Notes: generated from the sequence alone by a model not told the origin. Numbered from the stretch's first letter, positions 45,951-60,043 are shown. The stretch: 64,000 nt of DNA from Lingula anatina (GCF_001039355.2 NW_019775644.1:1-64000), one strand, 5' to 3'. Translations and numbers: made by a program.

Positions 45951-48504
45951 ATGACTTCCGCGCCCAAGGTGCCTGAATTCACGCTTGGCACCAAGATCCT
46001 GAGTGCGGGCCTGGCCGCCTGCACAGCAGACGTGATCACCTTCCCTCTGGATATGGCCAAAGTTCGATTACAGGTAGGTTTTGGCTAAGAAATATCGAAC
46101 TATTGACAATGCTATGAATGTTTTATGGCCCGTTTCTCACGAGTTTTGTTTGTGTGTTTTTAAGTAGTTTGATAATAATGTAAACAGCAATATATCATCA
46201 TAAAAATACGTCATTGGAAGCGCATAATGCCGCATACTGTGTTTTCATCATTCATTAAAATAATTTTTGTATTCCTGAAACATTTCTAGATTCAAGGGGA
46301 ATCGGCCTTAATTTCTGCCTGTGGTGCGCATTTGGCCGGCGCCCCTCCAAAGTACCATGGCGTCTTCGGAACTATTAGAACTATAGTGATACACGAAGGT
46401 GCCCGGGGACTGTACGGCGGACTGGTCGCAGGACTTCAACGACAGATGTGCTTCGCCTCTGTGAGAATAGGACTTTATGATCACGTGAAAGGATATTACC
46501 ACAGTTTCTTCAATCGTTAGTACTTTTAGCAGTCACAGACTGCTTATTACAAAATGTAAATGCAGTAAAATTTTGAGCCAGAAAGGTAAAATTATATAAT
46601 TATGGTGAAGATTAATCGTTTCTTTATTAGAAGGATTCGGGGATATCTTTATAATTGTGGTGCTTATCCTACTCTCATCAAAATGAGGGGGGGGGGGGGT
46701 GTTATAATAAATTTATCTTGCAAGTGGGTACAGACGGAGACGCAAAATTACAGGGTACGCGTCAACGCTGTATGAGGCATTCATGAAATTGTCCTTGTAG
46801 GTCCAGTCAGCGAGCCACACATTGGGATCCGTATTCTGGCTGGTGTTACCACAGGCGCGCTGGCCGTTCAGATTGCACAGCCTACAGACGTGGTGAAAGT
46901 GCGCATGCAAGCGCAAGGAAATGGTGTGCTCCCGAAGCGCTACGACAGCGCGTTTTCTGCGTACAAAACTATAGCCAAACAAGAAGGGATACGAGGTTTA
47001 TGGAAAGGTTCGTTTTGAAGTAGATTGGATTATCTATTGGGTTATCCCCTCCCACACCAACCTGAGAAAATCACAAAGAAGAAAAAAAAAGGTTTTTGAA
47101 GTATAGTACTTTCTGGTTTAAACATACGATTTACAAAACTTCTTCTTTCGAAACACAATACATCACAACGAAACATGTTTTAGTCACCGGAATAACCGGA
47201 AAAAGTTAACTTTTTAACGGCATTAAAACTTTTTAATCAGTAGAGACCACGAGCTGGTTATATACCAGCCAAAAAGCTAATACCCAGTGCAAAATAGCTC
47301 TTGGCTCTGTTCAGTCCCACTGTCACGTTTCCCTTTTGTCACGGTTCAATTATTAATGATCCGTGTCGAATCACGTGCAGGATATTTCATCATCTTGTAC
47401 GTTTGACTTATTAAAGACCAACATTATTCACGTCTAAACAGCTTATATACTCAATGTCATTATAAATTCATCAAGATAAAGTATTAATTAATTAATTTAT
47501 AGACTTTATATGGTATATTTAGAATGGATGGGAAATTGATAAGCTGGTAAGAATAAGAAACTGGAACGTTTTAATTGAGAATTTCCCCACTACAGGCTTA
47601 CTTCGTCTTTTATAATCTTTTTATCACCAAAAAGCCTATAGACTCTATGCATTACCCTAATTCCTCTTATCATTTCTTTTTTTCTGTATCAGGCACAATC
47701 CCCAACATGACCAGAAATGCGGTAGTGAACTGTTGTGAATTAGTGTCCTACGACATCATAAAAGAGAAGATCCTAGACTACGACTTAATGTCCGATAATA
47801 TGCCTTGTCACTTCGTATCCGGCTTCGGCGCTGGTTTCGTCACAACTGTGATAGCCTCCCCTGTAGATGTAGTGAAGACGCGGTTTATGAACTCCGGCAA
47901 GGGGACGTACAGGGGCGCCTTCCATTGCGCCACCAAAATGCTAATGGAGGAAGGACCTATGGCTTTTTACAAAGGGTAACACACGCTTTAACTGAAGTGG
48001 GATTTTCATAAATACAATAATAATTACAATATTATATAAAATTTGCAAATCCGTCATACGCAGTGTTAGTTTGTACGTAAGTATAAGAAAATGGTGCGCT
48101 TTTGAAGCGCTAGAGTGAATTGTCTCTACTCACAAAGTTCAAGTTTAAAAGCTAGGGCCTAATATTACACCATATTAGAAAAGGTTGAAGACTACAGTTG
48201 CAGCTAACGGTGTACTTCTCCTTTTTAAATAAATAAAAAAGATTCAGACACATTTATCGGACACTGAAAAAGGAACTTTTTAAACTACCACTCAAGGTAT
48301 CGCGATACTAGACTATCACGTGTTTTTTTACTTATTTTCTGTCAATTTTTGTTATGGCATAAACGAGCTTCATTATTCTATTTCAGATTCACTCCTTCTT
48401 TCTTGCGTCTGGGGTCTTGGAATATTGCAATGTTCGTCTGCTTCGAACAGTACAAGAGGTTCATGTATAGAGCAAAAGCTTCTTCAGACAGTATGGCTGT
48501 GTAA
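45951..48504 (+). CDS. UCP2: Mitochondrial uncoupling protein (UCP1-3 type carrier)
   Basis: Five coding exons in frame, 318 residues: 45951-46073, 46290-46515, 46801-47007, 47693-47975, 48387-48504 (TAA). Three mitochondrial-carrier repeats each carry the Px[DE]xx[KR] signature: PLDMAKVR at 32, PTDVVKVR at 144, PVDVVKTR at 242. UCP-specific stretches follow, [20 protein letters not shown] at 186 and [20 protein letters not shown] at 214, and these place it with the UCP1/2/3 group rather than UCP4/5. It should span the inner mitochondrial membrane six times and carry anions or protons under nucleotide control. Coding exons are clearly more GC-rich than the flanks. The start has A at -3 and the next Met is inside the first transmembrane repeat. 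The tail after [12 protein letters not shown] is slightly longer than in vertebrates. Confidence 0.95.
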
Positions 48505-48588
48505 CGTCAGATAAAACTCACCGTCACCGTCATAAACATGAAGACATCAGAACGCCGATGGACTCTGTTCGAGCTGAATGTCATCCAT

Positions 48589-48594
48589 AATAAA
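48589..48594 (+). terminator. UCP poly(A) signal AATAAA
   Basis: First AATAAA after the UCP stop, about 85 bases downstream. Confidence 0.65.
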
Positions 48595-50791
48595 ACAAGC
48601 TGTTCTCACCCAGCTGTGACTTGTCTGCCGTAAGGCCAGAGGTCTTATAGAACGTCTGTGATATTAAAATATGTTTGATATCTTATATAACATTAAAAAA
48701 AAAAAAAGAGAAAACGGGATGACCGTGAGCACAAACTAAACCAGTAGTGCAATTATGTAACTTACAATAATCACTGTTTATAAAAATATATATTGTTTAA
48801 TACTAAGAAAGATTAACGAATTTAATATAGTATACAATAAAATGGTGCTGTAAACTATTTAGGACCACAGAGAGAGAGGACAGTTACACAGAATGATGAC
48901 GGAAGCTTGTCAACTATTTGTGCATAAATTTTACCGCCACTGTTAATTCTCAGTTATAAAAATAGATACGGGGGGAATAATAATCAGTTTTATTGTATGA
49001 GTACCTTATATTTTCGCATTATTAAACAATTTATAAAATGAAGAAATAATTAACAAAATATATTAAGAAATAAAAAGACGGCAATTGGATCCAACGGTTC
49101 TCTGAATTATTGATTCCATTATGTCTCTATTATCGTAACGTCGTTTTATCAGTAAATATTATTATCATCATTCACCCCTACTGTTAAACTTTATGGTGTA
49201 TAACGGGGATGTTGTACTTCATGGTGGAGGGTGCCCGTGTCATTTTTTTCTGGAATAAAGTGTATTTCAACATCAAGTGGACTTCAGTCACGTCTACATG
49301 TATTTGATCGTGAACATTCGTGAACAGTTTTAGCTACAACCCCTCATGTGTTGTAATTTGCATAACAATAAGTTGCTCATCGCAGTGAGGGCGGTATCCG
49401 AGAATACTCACTTGGCAGTTGGACACAGTTGGGTGTAGACGCAACAGTATGTGTGGTGAAGTCGCAAGATCGAAGTATTATATAAGGCTTACAAGCAAAT
49501 ACTTGATTCGTAAGTATCACTACTTCTTCAGTTACCCCCAACATGTACTATTTAAAGGCACAGACAAATGAAAGAAAATTTACGACAAATATTTATAACA
49601 CGATAATAAGGCGATTCTTTGTCATATTTATACTCACCAATACTTAGAATATATTGGTTTTGATAAAGTATTACAATGCTGTTAGTCTGCAAACGTATGT
49701 AGTAAACGGCGCTCTCAGCTGACCTTGACAAAAACCTAAGTCTGCTTGAAATCTTCAGCTATCCTCTTGGACATATTTGGAAGACACTGGGTTTTTAAAA
49801 ATAGCTTTCGTTTAGATGTAAGAATTGCCGTAAAGAACACTTTCTACTTAATATCATATGCCCGTCAAATATTTGAGCTTCTTATGAAAGGATATCGTGT
49901 ACGTCATTTTTATGGACAAATCCTTTATACAACTGTCATCAACAAAATTCAAACGTCGCGATAACTCGTGACACAATGATTAACAAAGAAATATTTTACG
50001 TAGATTAACTGTGTGGCGTCTCCAGCGTACTGTGTGTTGTACGGAGGGGGGAGGGGTGTGGGGTAGCTGGGTCGTAAATTAAGACGCCAATAAAAGCACA
50101 CATAATTCCAAACATTAATGCCCTTTCCTCTGTGATATATCAAATGCAGTAGTCGTATTTTGAGAGCCTGTCCGTTTTGTCCAAATTGTAACTAATATTC
50201 TCTTATTCCAGAAGCCCACTGAGATACAGAACAACATGCGCTGAAAGCGGCAGTCAGGTAGCCTTGGGTTCGTATTCAGGAACCCTACACACATTCATCT
50301 TTTATATCAAATCTGAATATATACTTTTATAATTGTAGGCTTTTTCATTTTCATGTGAAATTATGATAAAGGTGGTAGAAATAGTAACAGGAGATAAGTA
50401 GTAAGATCATATATCTGACCTGTAAATATTGCCTCATTTTCTTGTCCTTGTTTCTTTGGATGATTCAAATTGAAATGTTTAAAAACTTTGTAAATATACC
50501 ATGTATTTAAAAAATAATAGAATTAGAGCACTTGACCTGCCTTAACCCGCTAAAAGGAAATATATAAAATGTTTTCCAATGTTTACATTAATGATCATGT
50601 TTTTTGTAAGTTTGTTCTGTATTTTGGTCTAAGTTTCACTCTTATCCCTTGTAGCATATTCATTTGTCCTGCTAGATATCATATATTTTCTTAATATAGT
50701 ACAGGACCACTTTTGACAGGTCCTGGTTTTTGCTGCCACAAACTGATTTGCATTTGAAAACCTTCATGCTATTTTAAAAATTGAACAAAAA
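48595..50791. other. Intergenic, no gene seen
   Basis: AT-rich sequence between the UCP 3' end and a MITE-like element. The 60-70-residue frames lack recognisable features. Confidence 0.6.
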
Positions 50792-50792
50792 T

Positions 50793-51062
50793 TCTGGACC
50801 CAGTTTTATAAAGGACGTTTAGCACTAACCAGTGTTTAACTCTAACCAGACCTAAATAGTCTGTTAGTAAACTGACCTTTAAATAATTATTTAATCCAGT
50901 TAAACACTGGCCAGTTAACTAATTGGCTGTTTTCCGTCAGAAGACTGTATGTAAAACAAAATTTAACCATCTTTTAGTTAATGGGTGTTAGGAGAATTTA
51001 TCCACTGGTTAGGCTTATCCACTGGTTAGTGCTAAACGCCCTTTATAAAACTGGGCCCTGAA
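50793..51062. mobile_element. MITE-like element with about 39-bp terminal inverted repeats
   Basis: The left end at 50796 (GGACCCAGTTTTATAAAGGA) is the inverse of the right end at 51058. The match continues through CGTTTAGCACTAACCAGTG for about 39 bases with two or three mismatches, and weakly outward to TTC/GAA. An internal nested inverted repeat (CCAGTGTTTAAC / GTTAAACACTGG) is present. It has no coding capacity. A target-site duplication is not evident. Confidence 0.78.
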
Positions 51063-51389
51063 GTTTAGATCTAAATAACAACAGTTCAAATTTACCCAAT
51101 TAGGCATATAATATGTGTTCTGATGGTATTAAATTGAAAATTTTCAATTCCTGTTCCACGCAAAAAAGGTTTCCCAGTTCAAAGTGATATTTGAAATGTT
51201 TTGTTTCCTTGCATTCATGGGACAAATTTAATATTTCAAATAGTCTCAAATCTGCAATAAATTATGTTATGAAGAAGGCCTTGTTAGTTTGTTTGCTTGC
51301 TTGCTCTTTGACACCCCTTTTCCTCATTTATTATATTCAAATTTAACTACTATTTTATTGCACATTTTTGATGATTAATTTGCACTTGC

Positions 51390-52135
51390 CCCTAAACTGA
51401 ATGGATTGTAACAACCTGGCACCCATCAATTCCCATTGATTCACTCCAACTGTCAACTTTTAAATCAAATGTACTTGTTCACCAGGTCACACCTCAATAA
51501 GCGTGAACTCCTGCCATCTAACATCCCTAGAACTTGATTGACTCTTGTAAATCTGTCCCCCATCTGATGGAATGGACTGGCCCAACCTTCTGCCAATAAA
51601 ATGAAATGGGCTTGTCCAAAATGACACCCCTCATTCAAATATCAAATTTCCCACCTCTCAGCCCCAAAATTAAATGGGCTCTTCCTACCTGTCACCTTTG
51701 AAATGGAATGAACTTGTCCTACCTGTACACCCTACAAATGAAATGGACCAGCCACATCTGTCATCCCTAAATGGTTTAAATTCTTCCTACCACCCCTTCA
51801 AATACAATGGACTCTTCCCACTTAACAGCCCCTTATTTAAATGGACTCTTCCCATCTGCCCCATTAAAAAGAATGGTCTTTCCCAACCTGACCCCTCAAA
51901 TGGGATGAACTTGTCCAACCTGACACCCCTAGAATTGAATAAACTTATCCTACCTTTACCTCTTTGAATAAAATGGACTATTCCCACCTGTCCCCCCCTT
52001 TAAATAGGTCTTTACCGACCTGACACCCCTGAAGTGGAATGAATTTGCCCAACCTGATACCCCTACAGTTGAATGGACTTGCCTTACGTGTATCCCCTTT
52101 GAATGAAAGGACTCCCCATGCCTACTCCAGCAGTT
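51390..52135. repeat. Degenerate minisatellite, unit about 36 bp
   Basis: Roughly 18-20 diverged units, each close to AAATGGAATGAACTTGTCC followed by a CACCTGACACCCCT-type block. Typical units are GAAATGGAATGAACTTGTCC at about 51700 and AAATGGGATGAACTTGTCC at about 51898. Units vary around 33-40 bases. Because the period is near a multiple of three, frames of 66-97 residues stay open on both strands; these are repeat-derived, not genes. Pyrimidine-rich on the plus strand. Confidence 0.75.
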
Positions 52136-53052
52136 GAGGGGCATATTGGCTGAAGCATTAAGAAAATGATTTTTTCTATAAAATGAACCCATTATATTTT
52201 CTATAAAAGCAATTATATGCTTTGCTACAACATTCCATATATCATTGTATATTACTCAATTCATCTGTACAGTTTTTGCGATAGGAAGATAAAAAAAATT
52301 AGCTATGCCAAAAGAAATCATTAAATTTCCCATTATAAATTATACAAACAAAAACACTGATATTGTAGCTCTTTTTAATCATAACATACTATGATCAGAA
52401 GCGATTAATGTTTTGAAAATGTACTTTGTAAAATGTTAAAAAAATCTATTCCAAAAGTGAATTACATTAAATCAAAATAATTATAAAATCAATAGCAAGT
52501 GAACACGAGTAAGCAAGAAAAATACATGTATAAAAAAACACTTATATTATATATAAATTCACAGCCTATGATCAGCAGCAATTTTTAGTTGTTACTGTTC
52601 TTAAGTTACATTATAAGATCAAACAAATAAAATCAGCTGAGTGTCTCTCAGCAATAGTCTACATGATACTGTGCTTAGATAGAATCCTATTCCACTGGAG
52701 ATTATCAAGATATTATGTTCCTAAACCTTGTGACATGTGGACGCTGCATTCTTTTTCCACGCTAATAAGAACCTTTATAGCTGAAACAGTGAAAATGAGT
52801 TATTCAAATGGATTCGATGTTAAGTAAAGCATGATTATTCTTTGATTATACTTTATATGTTTGACCTTACCTAAGTTTGACCTTACCTAATAATAGAAGA
52901 GAAAATCTAAAACCTTTCTTTAATTTCAAGTTGGCAGCATACAGTACTCATATACTGTTTACTGTTTACTACATGTATATAAATGACGTAGATGTATTTC
53001 ATTGTGTTCATATTTCTTACCTTGTCCACATCTTAACAGTAACATCTGGCCT
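52136..53052. other. NADSYN1 3' UTR / downstream sequence
   Basis: AT-rich, with no coding exon. A minus-strand GGACAAG|GTAAGA near 53021-53033 suggests an intron in the 3' UTR, shortly after the proposed stop codon. Confidence 0.45.
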
Positions 53053-56000
53053 TCAAAATACCTGGAAACACAAACAATAGATTTACAAATAGTAATAAAT
53101 TATTATTGAAAATGAACCTTTCTTGATTAGAATATATAAAGTTGAGAAATGGATGACCTGTCATTTGAATAAAAGTTTAAATTTAAAAAATCTAAAAGGT
53201 CCTATGATATGAAAAAACAAAACTTACCCTGATTCCTAGCTTAAACCTCTTGGGTGCAGATACTGGAGGATCAATCACTGTCGGTGTGCAACATCTCTGA
53301 CCACTATCCAAATCATATGACCTCTTTTGCTGGAAACCTCTTTTTGGAGGTTCTGAACCATTCAATATAAGAGCTTCAGTGTCTGGCTGTGAGGAATACC
53401 CACCAGGTGGCAGCACTGGCTGCAGTGATGATGCACCAGGTAGCAGCACTGGGCGTGAGGAAGACACTCCAGATGACAGCATCATTGTGACCATGACCCC
53501 TTTATCATTATCTCCTGTTTTCTTTCCTCCTCCAGTACCTCTCTGCTGATCAGAATCACTGCTACTCTGTCTTCTCAGCTGTTCCCTTTCATACTCAATA
53601 TTGGTGTTCTTTATTTTGCCCCCTCCTCCACCTCCTCCTCCTCTCCTTTCTGCAGCAATCTGACGGCTTTCCATTATTTGAACCTGCAAATATTTTTTAA
53701 GTATGTCAAACCTTCTACTGACAGCTATGAAGTCTTTTGTTGATACATAATCTACAGGATATCTTTAGATAATTAAAACAGTAATGCAAATAAATACTGG
53801 TTGGATATATATATATAAACCTTATTCATATATGTAAGTACAACTTAAACATATGAACTGCCAGCCATTTAATTTTTATATGCTCTCTCTAAAATATATC
53901 TAAAAACTTTTAAGTTTATAATATTAAAATATATGTGAAGTTCGAAAGTTTACAAGGTGTTTTCAAAATATCACCTGTTACATGGCTCTGAGCTCAAATC
54001 AAAGTACATGTAAAATGAAAACACGTTTCCACATATATGTCTTGTTATTATCACCAAAACTTAACCAATGTGCCAATCAATTGAGACAACATAATTTACT
54101 GTGAAAAAAGAAAAAAAAAAGGCTTTTTCTCACCTGCTCTTCAATCATTCTGAACTGCCATGGCCACTGTATGTTGTATAAAAACTGTCTATGGTCAAAT
54201 CTGTTATCATCCACACTATAGCTTTCGGCATGGTAGGAAGGAGTAATGACAGTCATCTTATGCCGATTAATGGAATAGTACCTGAAGAAGTGCTTTACCT
54301 TGGAGGCAACCTTTTCAGAGAAAGAAAAGAAACGTTAAAACTGCTTTATGATCCCTTTATGGTAGTTCATATACTGACCAGTATCCAGTTGCTTAATAAA
54401 TATTATATCATAAAATAGACATGCTTACTTCATTACAGGAATATTTATGATCAACATGCCATTGCCTACATATAGTTCATAGTTTGCTAAAATCTTACTT
54501 GTCTTGGAGTACAGTTTTCTTTCCAAGTGTGCACTAATTTGCCAAACATGCTATATGGACCACAAAATGCCTGCTTTCGAAGGCGACCATAGACTGAAAG
54601 TTCATCATAAGTCATACCCATATCTTGCTGAAAACCAAAATTGAGTTTTTTTATAAAACATGCATCGATGACGGGAAAGTAGATCTCATGTAGTCCTCAA
54701 GTCCAAATTCTGATGTCAATTTGTGAGTGGTATAGTATTTACAGCATCCCAAAAATGAATTAAATTAAAGAAAGTAACATTAGAATAGTACATTATTTGG
54801 GACACCCTGTAGATAAGCACTACTTTTAACTGATTAATAGATTTTTTAATATTCTAGAATCAGTGTAATGATTTCTGACATCCTACCTCATCTGTCTGTA
54901 CTAGTTTGCCATCCATGAGTGGTTCCAGCTCTGCAGTTGGAGGTGCAGAAAATATGCTGCAACAAAATTTTTACAAAATGGTAATTTTATTTTCCAAATG
55001 ACAAGGTAATGATAATAAACTGTCAAAATAAAATGCAAACTATTATCTGATTTTTTCTTTTGCTGCACAAATTACAAATAAAATGTATCTAACATGATTT
55101 ATGTAAATGACAGTTTGGATCCAAACTTACTCTTTCAAAGCTGTAAAGCCAAATTTATTAATCGAGTAAGTGATAAACTTCCTGAGGTCTGTTTTACTGA
55201 TGGCCCCTATTGGGTTCAGATCAGCACTGGAGCAGTCATATTTGGTAAGGTAGCCACGCAAACTGAAAGAATAATTAAATAATAATTTTAACACTTGAGG
55301 ACAAAACAAAAAGAAAACTGGAGGATCACCTGAACCTTATATATTATATATCTAATGCCTGACTTCCTTTCCATTTATCTCCATATACATATCTTAATTA
55401 ACCTGACCAGGGACATCTCGAATCTTTTATCTGGACATGTCCAGCTACTAAATATCACCTTTCATCTACATTTGAAGAGCCCAACACCAGCAGTCCTCCT
55501 GGTCTCCCTCTGGCCCATAGAGATAACTGTGCAAATAGGTAAGCTAGAACCATACGCAGCCTGGCCTGGAATTGAAAAACATTTAAAGTAAACTGGCTTA
55601 ATTAATAATAAAATTAGGTGTTCAGGCTAATCATTTTACATGGATATGATTTTTAAGTATATCTACATAAATTTCAACATTGTTACATTAATCCCATTGA
55701 TTATGTTATCCTTTTGATAATTTTGACTGAGTAATGAAATCTCAAATTAGTTTTTTTTTTTTTTGTAAATATGCTTGATAAATATTGATTAAAAATTACC
55801 CTGTAGGATGTCATTTTTACAGCAAGGCTAGTTAATAAAAACAACAAAAAAACATGTACCTGGATATTCTGCATTGCCACATTCTCTCTCAGACTGCCCC
55901 CATGAGCCTTGAACCTGGGTACAAGCCCCATCACTGCAGTAAATATACCCAGAACTGCTGCCACTGCTGTGTCTATTTTGATTTGAAGATGGTGACTGAA

Positions 56001-59000
56001 AAAAAGAAAGACATAATCATCACACAATGTTTAATGTTCTGTATTAATATTAGTACAACACAAGATGCAAGAAGAGATTGTCTTATAACCATGCATACTT
56101 TCAATTACCAAGGAAAAAAAAACAATAATCTATTTTCGCACATGTAATGCTCTCTGCCAACAAACAATAAAGGGAAACTATCAATTAAATTTTTAAAATT
56201 ATCTCGCAGATTACATATGTTTATCATGCTTCTGGAAATACCATAAGTCATTCATTCTGTTAAGTATGCATTTTAACAAACAATCAAACAGTACTTGAAT
56301 GATAATTTACATTCACCTTCCTATCTGCTCAGCAAGCTTCCTTGACCTTTCCATAGTTTCTTTTGAACTATGATCTGTTGCCATATAGCAAGTGGTGAAT
56401 ACTCTATTGGCCAGTTCTTTGGGGTCTGTAGGAATGTAGTTTGGGTCTCCTGTAATTTTCCTGGCATCCTCTAATACTTTGGAATCTGCAAAATTATATG
56501 AATATTAAAACACTGTATAAATATATTAGGAGTGAAAAAAGTAGTTGGGGTAATATTTGTTTCAAATGGACCTTCAATGTAATTATAAAATAAAATGGAG
56601 TCCTACCTCCCTCAAGCACAGCTTCACAGACCAGATGACACATGGAGGCCACTATACAAGCAGTACTGGAGCTGTCAATGCCACCACTGAGAGGCAAGAA
56701 ATATCCTCCGCTGCCACTGCGGCGTAAGTAATCCCAAAGCCAACATGCTGGACCAAGGCTTAAATAAATGAAAAAGAAGTTATACTCAGATCTTGCACTA
56801 TAACTGGAAAATACTTTTACAAAACCATGTTCTTACTTTATTACTGAACAAATCTGGTCAATTTTTAACAATTCTGGGAACAGAAATATCTTAAAAAAGC
56901 TCACGCAATCTCCTCCTCTGGTGTGTGGTATTTCCATTCTATTGGCTCATAGACAGGAAAGAAAAAGTCATCTTCATGAGACAATGAAAAATCCACCTTC
57001 ACTCTCGGAAAGGCTTTACATGTAGCTGCCTACAAAACACAAGTATCAAACAGTCCTTTAACAATACAACATTAACCTTCAAAAATAGATAATAGCAGTA
57101 TCAAAATTAGACTTATAATGTAGTCGCAATTCCAGATAACTATTTTTAGCACAGTAGATCAATATATTAAGAAAGTATAATCTAGCTTACTCTTCCAAAT
57201 AATTAACAATAAGAATCAATTCTTACAGATTGACACCTGGACTTGATCTGATTTTTATAGCCACGGACATCTTCCAAGTCTAAAGTTGCTGTCAATACTT
57301 CCTGAAAATAGCCACACATGCATCTTACTCATTCATTTACAAATGTGGTGCAGTAAAAGGCATCTTCAAAGTGAATCTAAACTGTTCAAATACAAAACAG
57401 AGCAATGCTTTAAGTGGAAGTGGACATATAATATTCAGAACTAAGGCTGTCATGAAACAAAATTACAAATAATGTTCACAGAAATAAATTAGACAATGGT
57501 ATTAAAGAATCAATGCAGTTGTCTTAAATCCATTTTAAAGACCATATATAATACCAAGTATTCAAGGTTAGTTATACTTCCATTATGCTGTACAATCATT
57601 AAGCATGATGTCACTTTTTTTGCCTCTTTTATAAGGTTTTAATTTGGATGTTAAACAAGAAGAAAGCATACCACTTCATTCAAAGAGAACTGTTTTCCCT
57701 GAGCAATTATGTCTCCATTTATTGCTATCTTTGATCTGCCATCAAAATACAGTCTGTCTCCATCACAGCCTATCTGGTTGGCAAACAAATATATGCCACC
57801 ACTCTGCAACAGAAAAGAAAAGGAAATACTTAATGTAAGTGTATTCCTTGTAATCGGAGATGGAATATTATAATTTGAAACAATCCAAACATATTCAAGT
57901 GTATCCTATAGTTTGACTTCCCTTGTAATTGGTGAATAACAAATACGTGCTTATTGACACAAGACTATATTCGGTTAAAGAAAAACTGTTTAGGAGGTAC
58001 ATACCTTATATGTTGCACTTTTTACCAAGTCTACACTTTCATAGGCCTTCCTGAGTTGATGGTGACTTCCACTTGCATTAGTAAATATTTCCACTCCATC
58101 CAGACCCATAGCCACATGGCGGCTGCGCAAAATAAAAAGTACTATTAATTTTGTGTTATACAATCCCTCACACAGTCAGTCACATTTGGGTAATATCTTG
58201 ATATTTACCAAAGTTTATTTCTGTTCAATTTTTTTAAATTAAAGATATTCGTAAAAGGAAAACTATTTAAGGGTAGTTTGGTTTTTTTTTAATCTGCTGG
58301 CAACTTCATGATAAAAGCTGAGATATTCACTGATATAGAAAGGTGATATAACCTGGTACCTACCTTTCTGCTGTCCACAACTCCTCACAAATCTCACTGC
58401 CTATACAAGTATCTAAGGTTGATAAGACTGCATCCCCAATTGGTACTGTTTGCTTTGATACAAATACAAGGTAAAACTTAAAGAACCAAAAAAACTGTAA
58501 CCTAAACTGAGCTGAAAGCTGGATGAAATATTTTACCAATTCAATGATGCACAGTATAATAAACTTGGACGTGATTCTGACACACTTCCCTCAAATGTAC
58601 TTCAAGCCAATTATTCACCATCTTACCTGTCCTGTTATTTCTTGGATCATGCGAGGGAGAAAATATTCTTCTGTCTGCTGAAGCTTAGCCCAGCCAGTGA
58701 AGTAACGATACTCCCTATAGTTGCCATCACATGCCAACTGAATTTTAGGTCTGATCAACAGAATTTTCCTGTCAGATATAACAAAAGCATTAGGAATTAT
58801 GAAACATAATGCTTATCAGTAAAATGAGCTGTGATAATATTAATTTTTTTAATTCAATTTAATGGAATATACTAGCCAGGAGTATCTGGTGTGTGGTATA
58901 TGGTCATAAGTTTAAGTGTTGGACACAAAATATATAAAACTAAGTACAAAAAAGAAGGTAAGCTTACATTTCATGATGTAAAATTACATTGATTATTGAA

Positions 59001-60043
59001 ACTCAAATAATGACTAGTTACAAAGTAGATATACATGGTTGTCAGTTGAGATACAGACAGCGTCCTTTAGATCAATTAAACTACAAATGTTGTGGTAATT
59101 GGACCTATAAAACATTCCTATAAAATTTACCTGTTAAGAAACAGTACTCTGCAGTTGTAAGCCACATTTTTATGTTTGACTGGCCTGAAATAACAAATAT
59201 AGCAAAAAAAATTAGGACTGTATGCTAAATAACTAATAAGTTAAAAATGAAGCATTGAAGTAGCCACAGTAAAAAGAAGACAATAAGCACACACTTAGGC
59301 AATAAAAACCAAATTCGACCCAGTAATATCCAGAACATACAAAAATACAGCTCTAGGTGCTTTTTTAAAAAAATTTTCAAAGCAAATTTTCACATATATT
59401 CTACAATGTATGCAAATGCCATTTTTCTAACCCTGCCATTGATATTAGTCTTGCTATAGCCAATGACTAAATTAACACAACCACCAATTTCTGATAATGC
59501 AATGGTAAGTTGGCCAAAAAATAATTATTTGCAAAAATCATACAAGCCTGTGACTGATACTAAGACCCTTTCAGACTGTTAGATATCGTTGTAATACATC
59601 CATGATTTATGTTTATTTATAAAAAATTATGAACACTCACATGCCCACGTCACAAATAATATCCTGACATATGGGAGACTTCAGCAATTGAGCAAGCACT
59701 TGGAATGAATGAAGAAATGTATCACTTTCAAGGAAATGATCTTGGCATCCATAACCTCTGAAAAAATGATAAAGTATTTGTTAATGAAAAACCTGCAATT
59801 AGCAGAATTGTTTTTACATTATCTCATGCTTTTATAATACCACAGGGCACCAATCACTATTTTATAACAATAATCACAAGAGTTGACCCCATCTTGCACT
59901 ATTCTTTTAAGGTTAGAGTATTTAGGAATTTGTTATGTTTTGTTTAATAGTACTTGAATTCATGGAAAGAAATGTAATTTACGGAATATCAAGCTCTGGT
60001 CCAAGTCTGTAAGTAGCTCCTTTTGCTTTTGCTTCATGAATAC
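53053..60043 (-). CDS. NADSYN1: Glutamine-dependent NAD+ synthetase, copy 1 (first exon not seen)
   Basis: Nineteen segments in frame: 59983-60043, 59641-59757, 59131-59184, 58627-58768, 58364-58452, 58005-58122, 57672-57803, 57227-57301, 56905-57029, 56607-56758, 56317-56485, 55860-55995, 55459-55565, 55131-55262, 54887-54956, 54499-54627, 54134-54310, 53228-53683, 53053-53061. The N-terminal nitrilase domain has its Glu (RLGPELDI), Lys (LIRPKIQLA) and Cys (SEICEELW). The synthetase domain has the ATP PP-loop ([12 protein letters not shown]) and the family block [18 protein letters not shown]. Together they hydrolyse glutamine and amidate deamido-NAD+ in the cytosol. The first coding exon (about 30 residues in human) is absent between here and the duplicated copy. 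The 456-base exon 53228-53683 adds a low-complexity, Gly/Ser-rich tail not found in human. The last tiny exon (stop at 53053-53055) is less certain; read-through would end at 53192. Confidence 0.93.

Noticed and set aside
51674-52192. Open frames of 66-97 residues on both strands
   Set aside because: Products of the minisatellite whose period is near a multiple of three.
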